DNA from: DAOPJM01 sp964490325
GTDB taxonomy: Bacteria; Bacillota; Clostridia; Christensenellales; CAG-138
DNA: 64,000 bases
Assembly (NCBI GenBank): GCA_964490325.1
Contig: CAZBBX010000005.1
Location: forward strand, 24,356 to 88,355
Reading direction: 5' to 3'
Shown: positions 55,750 to 63,957 of the stretch, piece after piece
Position numbering within the stretch: position 1 is the first letter of the stretch
Layout of the letters: every line of letters begins with the position of its first letter
Translations under genes and position numbers: made by a program
Notes under the pieces: model-generated
Told to the model about the DNA's origin: nothing
Seen by the model: only the letters and a program-made list of their open reading frames with translations
Databases searched by the model: none

Positions 55750-56511
55750 ATGAAACTGATCAGTTGGAACGTGAACGGTCTGCGCGCCTGCTTGGGCAAG
55801 GGCTTTGGCGAGTTTTTTGCCGCCGAAGCGCCCGAGCTGTTCGCCGTGCAGGAGACCAAGATGCAGCCGGAGCAAGCCGAGGTGAACTTGGCGGGCTATA
55901 CGCAGTACTGGAACAGCGCCGAGAAGAAGGGCTATTCCGGCACGGCGGTCTTTGCAAAACATACACCGCTCAGTGTGCGCTATGGGATCGGCAGGGACGA
56001 GCACGACCACGAGGGACGGGTCATCACACTGGAGTATCCCGCCTTTTACTTTGTGACGGTGTATACGCCCAACTCGCAGGACGGTCTGCGCCGCTTGGAC
56101 TATCGCCTCCAATTCGAGGACGCCTTCCGCGAATACCTGATGGCGCTCGATCGGGCAAAGCCCGTGATCGTCTGCGGCGATCTGAACGTGGCGCACAACG
56201 ACATCGACCTCAAAAATCCCAAGACGAACCGCATGAACCCCGGCTTTACCGACGAGGAGCGCGGCAAGTTCGGGCAGCTCTTAAGCGAGGGCTTTGCCGA
56301 CAGCTTCCGCCGCCTGTACCCCGAGACTGTGCGCTACTCCTGGTGGAGCTATCGGATGCGCGCAAGGGAAAAGGGCGTGGGCTGGCGTATCGACTACTTC
56401 TTGGTCAGCGAACGTCTGCTGCCCAAGGTGCGGGACAGTTTGATCTATGACGAGGTCTTGGGCAGCGACCACTGCCCCGTAGGCCTGCTCTTGGAGGAGC
56501 CATGCAGCTGA
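55750..56511 (+). CDS. xth: Exodeoxyribonuclease III
   Basis: 253 residues. The EEP fold shows ISWNVNGLRACL, FAVQETKMQ with the metal-binding Glu, GDLNVAHNDIDL and the terminal GSDHCPVG with the catalytic His. It cuts at abasic sites and trims 3' ends in base-excision repair. The start follows the -10 box by seven bases, so translation probably begins on a leaderless mRNA. Its end overlaps maf by 10 bases. Confidence 0.95.
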   Translation: MKLISWNVNGLRACLGKGFGEFFAAEAPELFAVQETKMQPEQAEVNLAGYTQYWNSAEKKGYSGTAVFAKHTPLSVRYGIGRDEHDHEGRVITLEYPAFYFVTVYTPNSQDGLRRLDYRLQFEDAFREYLMALDRAKPVIVCGDLNVAHNDIDLKNPKTNRMNPGFTDEERGKFGQLLSEGFADSFRRLYPETVRYSWWSYRMRAREKGVGWRIDYFLVSERLLPKVRDSLIYDEVLGSDHCPVGLLLEEPCS

Positions 56512-57077
56512 TCTTAGCGTCGCAGTCCCCCCGCCGCCGTGAGCTGATGCAGCTGATGGGGCTGGACTTTGTGTGTGAACCCTCCCGTGAGGAGGAGCGG
56601 CCGCCAAAGGGCGTGGACACCGCCGCGCTCGTCAAGGCGTTGGCTCTCGCAAAGGCGGAGGACGTGTTCTCGCGGCATCCCACCGCCTGCGTGATCGGCG
56701 CGGACACCGTGGTGGAGCTTGCTGGCGAGGTGCTGGGCAAGCCGCATACCGTAGAGCGCGCCAAGGACTACCTTAGGCGGCTGCAGGGGCGTATGCACGA
56801 GGTCTACACGGGACTTTGCGTGCTGACGCCTGAGAAGCGGCAGCTGACGCATTGCGTCACAAGGGTGTTCTTCCGACCCATGAGCGAGGGGGAGATCGAT
56901 TGGTACGTCGGCACGGGGGATCCGCTGGACAAGGCGGGCTCCTACGGCGTGCAGGGCCCCGCCTGCGTCTATGTCGAGCGCATCGAGGGGAATTACTTCA
57001 ACGTCATCGGCCTGCCCGTTCCGCAGCTGTATGCGCTGCTGAAAAATGCGGGGGCTTTGCCAAAGGAGAGACTATGA
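56502..57077 (+). CDS. maf: Maf family nucleotide pyrophosphatase
   Basis: 191 residues. The family start ILASQSPRRRELMQ, then VIGADTVVEL and DKAGSYGVQG, are present. Maf proteins hydrolyse dTTP, UTP or modified nucleotides in the cytoplasm. The start lies inside the end of xth and the stop overlaps the next gene (ATGA), so the genes form one operon. Confidence 0.95.
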   Translation: MQLILASQSPRRRELMQLMGLDFVCEPSREEERPPKGVDTAALVKALALAKAEDVFSRHPTACVIGADTVVELAGEVLGKPHTVERAKDYLRRLQGRMHEVYTGLCVLTPEKRQLTHCVTRVFFRPMSEGEIDWYVGTGDPLDKAGSYGVQGPACVYVERIEGNYFNVIGLPVPQLYALLKNAGALPKERL

Positions 57078-57412
57078 TCTATCTTGCCTGTTACGGTTTT
57101 GTTGCCCTGTTCCTTGCAATACTGGGCGTACTGGTGCGCGTCTTCCACTGGGCGGGGCTGCTCTTGGGCTTTAAGAACGTGCGCGCCATGGCCGAGGAGG
57201 GCTACTGCGTCAAGAAGCTCAGCAGGTACGCGGCGCTGTTCTTCTTCGTGCTGGCGGGGCTGTGGCTGCTATGCGGGCTTGTGTGCCTTATAGTGACCCT
57301 GCCCTACTATGTGCCGTTGGCTTTGAGCGCCGTCTTTGCCATCTTTGCCTATTGGTGGTGCAACAAGAACGGTGATCGGCTGCTTCGTTCGCAGCCTGCC
57401 GACCATGAATGA
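57074..57412 (+). CDS. DUF3784-like membrane protein
   Basis: 112 residues with three or so membrane helices (MIYLACYGFVALFLAILGVL; another around 55-75; a third near 80-100). The linker GFKNVRAMAEEGYCVKKLSRY resembles the DUF3784 signature with its Lys-rich KKL. The start overlaps the maf stop by four bases (ATGA). Function unknown. Confidence 0.65.
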   Translation: MIYLACYGFVALFLAILGVLVRVFHWAGLLLGFKNVRAMAEEGYCVKKLSRYAALFFFVLAGLWLLCGLVCLIVTLPYYVPLALSAVFAIFAYWWCNKNGDRLLRSQPADHE

Positions 57413-59252
57413 TACGCTGAGCGATAAGCTTGCGCTGCTGCCCGACCGCCCCGGCGTGTACCTGATGTACGATGCGTCGGGCACGGTCATCTATGTGGGC
57501 AAGGCCGTGTCGCTCAAGAACCGTGTGCGGCAATACTTTCAAAACAGCCGCGCCCACACCCCCAAGGTGCTGGCGATGGTCTCGCATGTGGAGACCTTTG
57601 ACACCATTGAGGTTAGCAGCGAGAACGAGGCGCTGTCCTTGGAAAGCAACCTCATCAAGCAATACCTGCCCCACTACAACATCCTGCTCAAGGACGATAA
57701 GCACTTTCCCTATGTGCGCATCGATCTCAAGCAGGATTTTCCGCGTGTGGAGCTGGTGCGGCGCGTCAAAAGGGACGGCGCGACCTATCTGGGGCCGTAC
57801 CAGTCCGAGGGGCAGCTCAAAGAGCAGCTTGCCATCGTGCGGGAGCATTTTCCCGTGCGCCAATGCCGCAAGGATATTAAAAGGATGATCGACCGCCGCG
57901 AACGCCCCTGCCTCCTGTATCAGATCGGGCGCTGCATGGCGCCCTGCAGCGGACAGGTCTCAAGGGAAAGCTACCATGCCTGCCTCAAGGAGGTGCTCGA
58001 CTTTCTCAACGGACACGGGGGCGCGCTGATCGGTGAGCTGACGGAGCGCATGGAAAAGGCCGCCGAACGGGAGGATTTTGAGCAGGCGGCGGTGCTTCGA
58101 GACCGCATCCGCGCCGTACGGGCGCTTGGCGAAAGGCAGGTGGCCATCTCGGTCAAGCCCATCACGGCGGATGTGTATGCCGCCGCGCAGCGGGATGGTC
58201 GGACACTGGTCTACGCGCTGTATGTGCGGGAGGGCAAGGTCGTCGGGTCGCATCGCTTCCATGTGGAATTGGAGGGCGACGCCGATGAAAGCGCCGTCCT
58301 GACCGCCTTTTTGCCCCAGCTCTATGGCGAGGCCGACGCGCCGCGTCCCCAAAAGGAGCTGCTGCTGCACGCCCCCGCCGAGGATGCCGAAGCGTTGGAG
58401 GCGTGGCTTAGCGAACGAGCGGGACGAAGGGTGCGGCTGTGCGTGCCGCAGCGCGGCGAGAAGGCAAAGCTCACGGCGTTGGCGTTGGATAACGCCATAA
58501 AGGCGTTGGAAAAGGAGCTGGAGCTGGAGCGGCGCGCCTTCGACCGCAGCGGGGGCGCTCTGGCGGCGCTTTGCGGCGTGCTGGGGCTTGCCGAGATCCC
58601 CACGCGCATGGAATGCTTTGATAATTCCCACCTTGGCGGCGAGGCAACGGTGTCGTCCATGGTGGTGTTCACGGATGGGAAGGCGGACAAGAACGCCTAT
58701 CGCCGCTTTCGGCTGAAGGGGGAGCACGGCGGGGACGACCTTGCCGCCATGCACGAGGTCTTGGAAAGGCGCTTGGAGCGGGGCGAACCCTACCCCGACC
58801 TACTGATCGTGGACGGCGGGCCAACGCAGCTTGCTGTGGCGACCGCGCTTTTAGAGGAGCGGGGGCTTACGCACATCCCCGCCATCGGCCTTGCCGAGAA
58901 GGAGGAGCTGATCTATCTGCCCGACCGCAAGGAGCCGATCGCCCTTGGCAGGGACGACCCCGCGCTGCAGCTGCTGCAGCGCATCCGCGACGAGGCGCAC
59001 CGCTTTGCCATCAGCTACCACCGCACGCTTCGGGGGAAGCAGCAGCTTTACTCCCGCTTGGACGAGGTAAAGGGCGTGGGCGACAAGCGCAAGCGCGCTC
59101 TGTTCGACCGCTTTGTCACAGTGGACGCGCTGCAAAACGCCTCCGTGGAGGAGCTGTCCGCCGTCCCCGGCATGACGGCGGCGACCGCCAAGGCCGTCTA
59201 TGCTTCGCTGCATTCGCAGACGCCGCAGGACGGGGAGGGGGAAAAGGAATAG
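57405..59252 (+). CDS. uvrC: Excinuclease ABC subunit C
   Basis: 615 residues. The N-terminal GIY-YIG nuclease has DRPGVYLMYDASGTVIYVG; an UVR motif follows (LTERMEKAAEREDFEQAAVL), then the RNase-H-like 5' nuclease (MECFDNSHLGG, LIVDGGPTQL) and a terminal HhH pair (VKGVGDKRKRAL, VPGMTAATAKAV). It incises both sides of DNA lesions with UvrB. The ATG lies inside the end of the DUF3784 gene, so it is probably coupled to it. Confidence 0.95.
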   Translation: MNDTLSDKLALLPDRPGVYLMYDASGTVIYVGKAVSLKNRVRQYFQNSRAHTPKVLAMVSHVETFDTIEVSSENEALSLESNLIKQYLPHYNILLKDDKHFPYVRIDLKQDFPRVELVRRVKRDGATYLGPYQSEGQLKEQLAIVREHFPVRQCRKDIKRMIDRRERPCLLYQIGRCMAPCSGQVSRESYHACLKEVLDFLNGHGGALIGELTERMEKAAEREDFEQAAVLRDRIRAVRALGERQVAISVKPITADVYAAAQRDGRTLVYALYVREGKVVGSHRFHVELEGDADESAVLTAFLPQLYGEADAPRPQKELLLHAPAEDAEALEAWLSERAGRRVRLCVPQRGEKAKLTALALDNAIKALEKELELERRAFDRSGGALAALCGVLGLAEIPTRMECFDNSHLGGEATVSSMVVFTDGKADKNAYRRFRLKGEHGGDDLAAMHEVLERRLERGEPYPDLLIVDGGPTQLAVATALLEERGLTHIPAIGLAEKEELIYLPDRKEPIALGRDDPALQLLQRIRDEAHRFAISYHRTLRGKQQLYSRLDEVKGVGDKRKRALFDRFVTVDALQNASVEELSAVPGMTAATAKAVYASLHSQTPQDGEGEKE

Positions 59253-59333
59253 GGCTTGCTTGATAAAGAGCAGGCGGGAGAACGGGGTCAAGCGGGCGCG
59301 AAAGGCTGCGATCCGCAGGGAAAGGAGGGCGAC

Positions 59334-61013
59334 ATGGGACGCGGGCGTCGAAAAAGGATAGCCTTGCTTGTGCTGCTGCTTGCCCTTGCTTTCGTTTGGG
59401 GAATGCCCCCGCAAACGGATGCGCTTTGCGGCGTCTTTGGGGCGGGGCAGTCCGTTTTGGCGACCGCCCATACGGACGCGCTTTGCGGCGCTGTGGAGGT
59501 GGGGAAGTCCGCTTTGGCGACCGCCCATGCGGACGCGCCTTGCGGCGTCTTGGGGGCGGAGCAGTCCGCTTTGGCAGCCGCCCATGCGGACGTGCTTAGC
59601 GGCGTCTTGGGAGCGGGGCAGTCCGCTTTGGCGACCGCCCATACGGACGCGCTTTGCGGCACTTTGGAGATATCCGAGCAGTCCGTTTTGGCAGCCGCCC
59701 ATGCGGACGCGCCTTGCGGCGTCTTGGGAGCGGGGCAGTCCGCTTTGGCCGCCGCCCATGCGGACGCGCCTTGCGGCGTCTTGGAGGCGGGGCAGTCCGC
59801 TTTGGCAGCCGCCCATGCGGTCGTGCTTAGCGGCGTCTTGGAGGCGGGGCAGTCCGCTTTGGTGACCGCCCATGCGGACGCGCCTTGCGGCGTCTTGGAG
59901 GCGGGGCAGTCCGCTTTGACAGCCGCCCATACGGACGCGCTTTGCGGCGTCTTGGAGGCGGAGCAGTCCGCTTTGGCAGCCGCCCATGCGGACGCGCTTA
60001 GCGGCGTCTTGGGAGCGGGGCAGTCCGCTTTGACAGCCGCCCATGCGGACGCGCTTAGCGGCGCTGTGGGGGCGTTGACCGAGGCAGCGGTGTTGCAGGC
60101 GAAAAGCGCCGATCACGATGAAAGGATGGCGGCGTCCGATACGACCACCCCGCAGAGCGTCAGCGTAAGCGTTGCGGCCTATCGCATCGAAAAGCTTTGT
60201 ACCCTGCTTGTCGGCAAACGCTTCACCACCACAGGCCGCGCCTGCGGCAACAAGGCGTGCTATCGCTGCAACGTCAAACACATCCTAAACGCCGAGTGGT
60301 TCCAAAAAACGGTGGATCTGCTCCCCGACGACTGCGCCTTTCAACATTTTTACTTCGATACGCCCCTGCTAAACGGCTGCTCCTGCTGCGGCTTTGCAAA
60401 CTTTGCGGGCTTCTATCTGTTTGCGCAGCGCAGCAGCGATCAGGTGCGCTTTGTGCAAGAGGCGTCGGGACGATACTGCTATGAGACCCTGCAAAAGGCG
60501 CGCCCCGGCGATGTGATACGGCTTGGCGACTACGCTTCGGGCAAGGGGCGACACTCCGCCGTGGTGGTGACGGTGGATGAAGTGGGGGTGACGGTGCTGG
60601 ATTGTAACTACCTTGGCAACAACAAGGTGGGGCTGCACACGATCCGATACGGAAAGTACCGCTATGTGAGCATCAACCGCGCCGCGAACTACGACGTTTC
60701 CGACTATGAAGCCTTCCTGTGCGGCAGGGAATACCTGTCCAACTGCACGTTTGCGGCGGCGGCGTTTACCGTGTGCTTGGTGCGGGACGGCGCGCTTTTG
60801 AGCCTGCCCGCTCCAAAGGCGCAGTGCGGCGCCCTGCAAACGCTCTGTCTTGCCAAGGAAGGGGACTGCTTTACCGTCAACGGCGTTGTGACGGATGCGG
60901 ACGGCGGAAGGTGGTATCGCGCGGAGCTTTCGGGCGGTGCGGCGTACCTGTGGGCGGCGGACGCCTGCCCCTGCGCCGAGACGGACGGGAGCGCCTTGCA
61001 CCTGTCCAATTAG
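59334..61013 (+). CDS. Secreted NlpC/P60-like cysteine peptidase with a 19-residue tandem repeat region
   Basis: 559 residues. A signal peptide (1 to about 30) is followed by about 12 units of 19 residues (consensus ADALCGVLGAGQSALAAAH), encoded by a 57-bp minisatellite. The C-terminal half (about 270-470) has CGFANFAGFYLF with a candidate catalytic Cys, GDVIRLGDYASGKGRHSAV with a candidate His, and LDCNYLGN, as in CHAP/NlpC-P60 families of gut Clostridia. A final SH3-like segment ends the protein. I infer a wall-hydrolase-type role. AGGAGG precedes the ATG. Confidence 0.75.
   Translation: MGRGRRKRIALLVLLLALAFVWGMPPQTDALCGVFGAGQSVLATAHTDALCGAVEVGKSALATAHADAPCGVLGAEQSALAAAHADVLSGVLGAGQSALATAHTDALCGTLEISEQSVLAAAHADAPCGVLGAGQSALAAAHADAPCGVLEAGQSALAAAHAVVLSGVLEAGQSALVTAHADAPCGVLEAGQSALTAAHTDALCGVLEAEQSALAAAHADALSGVLGAGQSALTAAHADALSGAVGALTEAAVLQAKSADHDERMAASDTTTPQSVSVSVAAYRIEKLCTLLVGKRFTTTGRACGNKACYRCNVKHILNAEWFQKTVDLLPDDCAFQHFYFDTPLLNGCSCCGFANFAGFYLFAQRSSDQVRFVQEASGRYCYETLQKARPGDVIRLGDYASGKGRHSAVVVTVDEVGVTVLDCNYLGNNKVGLHTIRYGKYRYVSINRAANYDVSDYEAFLCGREYLSNCTFAAAAFTVCLVRDGALLSLPAPKAQCGALQTLCLAKEGDCFTVNGVVTDADGGRWYRAELSGGAAYLWAADACPCAETDGSALHLSN
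59415..60095. repeat. 57-bp minisatellite (about 12 units) inside the peptidase gene
   Basis: Units run ACGCGCTTTGCGGCGTC-TTGGGGGCGGGGCAGTCC-type and keep the frame; one unit has an extra codon (EISEQSVL). Inverted GACGC/GCGTC arms occur in each unit. Most units differ by only a few bases. Confidence 0.85.
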
Positions 61014-61268
61014 GCGCGGCGGCAAGGGCTTTGGACGAAAAAGTCTTTCTGCCACAAAGCTTTCACATTCACCACAAACTCTTGCCATATTGACTTGGTA
61101 GGATACAGCTGTGAAAAGGAAAGACTTTTCATGAATACCCCATTTATCTGATACTTCTTCCCCGAAGAAAGGCTCCGTATCCCCCCCACGGAGCCTTTTC
61201 CTTTGCCCTTGACCGCGGTGAGCGCAAGGAGCAGCGGGGCATTTTTAGGGGTTTCCCCCCTCTTCCCC
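61014..61268. other. Intergenic stretch with an inverted repeat and a terminator
   Basis: The arms GAAAAAGTCTTTC (61037-61049) and GGAAAGACTTTTC (61118-61130) face each other over about 68 bases. A hexapeptide frame (61131-61151) follows, then the hairpin at 61171-61199. I see no gene here. Confidence 0.45.
61171..61199 (+). terminator. Terminator after the peptidase gene
   Basis: GGCTCCGT pairs with ACGGAGCC over a C-rich loop and is followed by TTTT; AAA precedes it, so it may be bidirectional. Confidence 0.75.
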
Positions 61269-61515
61269 TGTGGAATTTACTTTGGAAATTCGCCCTTTCC
61301 CGGACTAAATTCTACTTTATTCTTTCCCACGGTAAATTCCACTTGAAATTCACCTGTGGAATTTACTTTGGAAATTCGCCTTCGCTTTCATATCCGGGAA
61401 CCTCCTTTCCCAGACTAAATTCTACTTTATTTTTTCCCACGGTAAATTCCACTTCAAATTCCGCAGTGGAATTTACTTTGGGAATTCACGGAATTCACCT
61501 TGGGAATTCGCCTGC
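61269..61515. repeat. AT-rich tandem repeat of facing inverted arms
   Basis: Each unit has TGTGGAATTTACTTTGGAAA on the left and CCCACGGTAAATTCCAC on the right, with ACTAAATTCTACTTTATT between. Units begin at 61269 and 61355; a partial third begins near 61475. The second unit carries an insert of about 25 bases (61382-61407). It lies just upstream of the murC promoter. Confidence 0.8.
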
Positions 61516-61537
61516 ACGGGCTGCGTGGATTTCGGTA

Positions 61538-61566
61538 TTGTCAAGACGGCGAAAAATGCGTATAAT
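61538..61566 (+). promoter_or_regulatory. Promoter of murC
   Basis: TTGTCA (61538-61543) and a perfect TATAAT (61561-61566) have a 17-base spacer; the ATG is about 65 bases after it. Confidence 0.75.
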
Positions 61567-61633
61567 AGAATGCTGAAAAGCAGTGCAAGCCAAGGCGGGG
61601 CGCGTCCCCGCTTTTTAGGCGGATGGGAGTACT

Positions 61634-62998
61634 ATGACGGGACAGTTGGACGAGGCAAGACGCATTCACCTGATCGGCGCCGGCGGCTGCAGCATGAGCG
61701 GCATCGGACAGATCCTGCTGGCGCAGGGACATACGGTGACAGGCAGCGACCGCGAGGAGAGCGGCTTTACCAAAAATTTAGCGGCAAGCGGCGCCACGGT
61801 GTACATTGGGCACAAGGCGGAGCAGGTCGCGGGAGCGGATCTGGTGGTGTATTCCGCTGCCATCAAGCCCGATAACGTGGAGCGGGTCTATGCTCATGAG
61901 CACGGCATCCCCGAGCTGGAGCGCAGCGTGGCGCTGGGGCAGCTTTCTGAGCGCTTCCGCGAGGTCGTCGCCGTAGCGGGCTGCCACGGCAAGACCACCA
62001 TCAGCTCCATGCTGGCCTATGTCAACGAGGCGGCGCAGATGAACGCGACCATCCATGTGGGCGGCTTTGTGGATCTGCTGCACGGCGGCGTTCGCGTGGG
62101 CGGCAACGAGCTGTTCATCACGGAGGCCTGCGAGTATGTGGAGAGCTTCCTCACCCTTTCGCCGACCATCGCCCTTATCAACAACATCGACAACGACCAT
62201 CTGGATTGCTACAAGGACATCGACCACATCGTGGGCGCGTTCTTCCGTTTCTGCGCGTTGGTGCCGCCCGAAGGCCTCATCATCGGCTGCACGGACGACG
62301 AGCGCGTCAAAAAGCTCCTGCCCTTGGTGGATCGAGCCACCCTGTGCTACGGTCTTAGCGAGGGCGACTGCCACGCGGCGAACATCACCTACGATGAGAA
62401 TGGCTATCCCGCCTTCGACCTGATCTATCGGGACGAGAAGCGGGGGCATATCCAGCTGGGCGTACCGGGCACGCACAACGTCATCAACGCCTTGGGCGCC
62501 TACTGCGTGGCGCGGCAGCTGGGTGTGGACGATGCGGTCTTCTGCTTGGCGCTCACGCGTTTTCGCAACACCAAGCGGCGCTTTGAGCTTCTGGGCGAAC
62601 GCAACGGCGTGAAGATCTATCACGATTACGGTCACCATCCCCACGAGATCGCCGCGACCATGGAGGCCGCCAGCCGCGTGCCGCACAACAAGCTCTACTG
62701 CGTGTTCCAGTGCAACAGCTACACCCGCGCAAGGACGCTCTTTATCGATAACGTCACCTGCTTTCAAGGCGTAGACCGCGTGCTCGTGCCCGATATCTAC
62801 CCGGGACGCGAGGTGGACACGGGCATCGTCCATGCAAGGGACATGGTGGCGGGCATCAACAAAACCACGGGAAACGCCATCTACCTTGGAACCTTTTCCG
62901 AGATCCGCGCTTGGCTGGATGAACACGCCGAGGCGGGGGATCTGGTCGTCACCGTGGGCAGCGGCGATGTGTACCGTCAGTCCCGCAGTCTGCTGTAA
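61634..62998 (+). CDS. murC: UDP-N-acetylmuramate--L-alanine ligase
   Basis: 454 residues. The opening HLIGAGGCSMSGIGQILL is the UDP-binding region, and the ATP P-loop is AGCHGKTT (Cys where most have Thr). NNIDNDHLD and YHDYGHHPHEI are Mur-ligase signatures. It adds L-Ala to UDP-MurNAc in the cytoplasm, the first amino acid of the stem peptide. GGGAG precedes the start. A terminator follows. Confidence 0.95.
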   Translation: MTGQLDEARRIHLIGAGGCSMSGIGQILLAQGHTVTGSDREESGFTKNLAASGATVYIGHKAEQVAGADLVVYSAAIKPDNVERVYAHEHGIPELERSVALGQLSERFREVVAVAGCHGKTTISSMLAYVNEAAQMNATIHVGGFVDLLHGGVRVGGNELFITEACEYVESFLTLSPTIALINNIDNDHLDCYKDIDHIVGAFFRFCALVPPEGLIIGCTDDERVKKLLPLVDRATLCYGLSEGDCHAANITYDENGYPAFDLIYRDEKRGHIQLGVPGTHNVINALGAYCVARQLGVDDAVFCLALTRFRNTKRRFELLGERNGVKIYHDYGHHPHEIAATMEAASRVPHNKLYCVFQCNSYTRARTLFIDNVTCFQGVDRVLVPDIYPGREVDTGIVHARDMVAGINKTTGNAIYLGTFSEIRAWLDEHAEAGDLVVTVGSGDVYRQSRSLL

Positions 62999-63017
62999 CG
63001 AAATACCCAAAACAGGA

Positions 63018-63049
63018 AAGAGCGGGGGAAGTCCTCCGCTCTTTTTTTG
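63018..63049 (+). terminator. Terminator after murC
   Basis: AAAGAGCGG pairs with CCGCTCTTT over a short loop and is followed by TTTTTTT. Confidence 0.85.
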
Positions 63050-63072
63050 TTTGCAGTGTGGTGGGAACGGCC

Positions 63073-63555
63073 CTACTTGAGATCCTCGATAAGGGCGGTC
63101 ATGGCAAGCTTCTCGGCGCCGGTGGCGTCGGAGATGCTGTACGCATAGTCCCCGTCGCTCCAAGTGAGCAGCGACACGGTGTCGTCATTGCCCTTGACGG
63201 TCACGGTGCGACCCGAAAACTCCTCGGTGGAGGTCATCACATAGCGGGTATAGTCGCCGCTGATGTCGCTCGAACCCGCACCCTTGCGGATGCGCAGCTC
63301 GGTGTCGGCGTCGCCGTCCTTCTGATAGATCAGCTCGATCATCTGTCCTTCGATGGCGCGGATGCCGCTAAGCGTACGATCGCCAAAGACGGAGTCGGGA
63401 GCGGTGATGGTAAAGCCCGCCAGCTTTTCGGCGTCCGCCACGGTCTCGCAGTCCGTGAAGGGGTTGGGAATCTGCGATTCACCGCCGTTCTTGGCGCAGG
63501 CGAGGGGGATCAAAACGAGCAGCGCGCAAAGCGCGATCACAAGCATTTTTTTCAT
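63073..63555 (-). CDS. Small lipoprotein of unknown function
   Basis: 160 residues. Lipobox IPLAC at Cys20, then PNPFTDCETVADAEKLAGF and later LRIRKGAGSSDISGDY, which recall a family of short clostridial lipoproteins (possibly DUF4367-like); no function is known. The start at 63555 follows AAAGGAG; the longer in-frame version lacks a signal peptide at its end. Confidence 0.75.
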   Translation of the reverse strand: MKKMLVIALCALLVLIPLACAKNGGESQIPNPFTDCETVADAEKLAGFTITAPDSVFGDRTLSGIRAIEGQMIELIYQKDGDADTELRIRKGAGSSDISGDYTRYVMTSTEEFSGRTVTVKGNDDTVSLLTWSDGDYAYSISDATGAEKLAMTALIEDLK

Positions 63556-63633
63556 GGTTTTTCTCCTTTTGTTTTCCTTTTCGCCGATAACACCGCGCTT
63601 CTTGCCGCAAGGTTGCGCCACGGCGAAAGTATT

Positions 63634-63957
63634 TTAAATGGAGATGTCGGTGGCGACCTTGTACATGTACGGGTCGAGCGTCTTGGTCATGGTCATGGCC
63701 TCGGCGGTCGGCACGGCCACGATGTGGGAATCGCGATAGCAGACGATCAGGTCGCGCTCCCCCGCGATGAGCCTTTCCACGGCGAAATGTCCCATGCGCG
63801 ACGCCATCACGCGGTCACGGGCAGAGGGACTGCCGCCGCGCTGGATGTAGCCCAAGATGGACACGCGCACCTCCATGCCCGTCTCCTCATGGATGCGGCT
63901 TGCCAGCTCGTCGCACTTGCCCACGCCCTCGGCAACGATGATGAGGGACCGTGTCAA
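63634..63957 (-). pseudogene. pfkA: C-terminal part of 6-phosphofructokinase, interrupted near the window edge
   Basis: About 107 residues, starting at a TTG (LTRSLIIVAEGVGK) and reaching the natural stop. It carries the substrate-binding GYIQRGGSPSARDR of PfkA and the C-terminal ATVP-like part. PfkA makes fructose-1,6-bisphosphate in glycolysis and is normally about 320 residues, so two thirds is missing. Upstream in the same frame, a TAA (63973-63975) appears and the remaining bases to 64000 do not match PfkA in any frame. The gene is either broken here or the sequence end is chimeric. Confidence 0.7.

Noticed and set aside
58851..60281. Minus-strand open frame across the 57-bp repeats and uvrC end
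   Set aside because: The frame only exists because the repeats have a length divisible by three; the plus-strand frame has a signal peptide and a peptidase domain.
61131..61151. Hexapeptide frame followed by a terminator, like an attenuator leader
   Set aside because: No regulatory codons, no clear promoter or ribosome site, and the downstream murC has its own promoter.
61343..61576. Plus-strand open frame in the AT-rich tandem repeats
   Set aside because: It is a translation of the repeated arms (FTLGIHGIHLGNS) and runs through the murC promoter.
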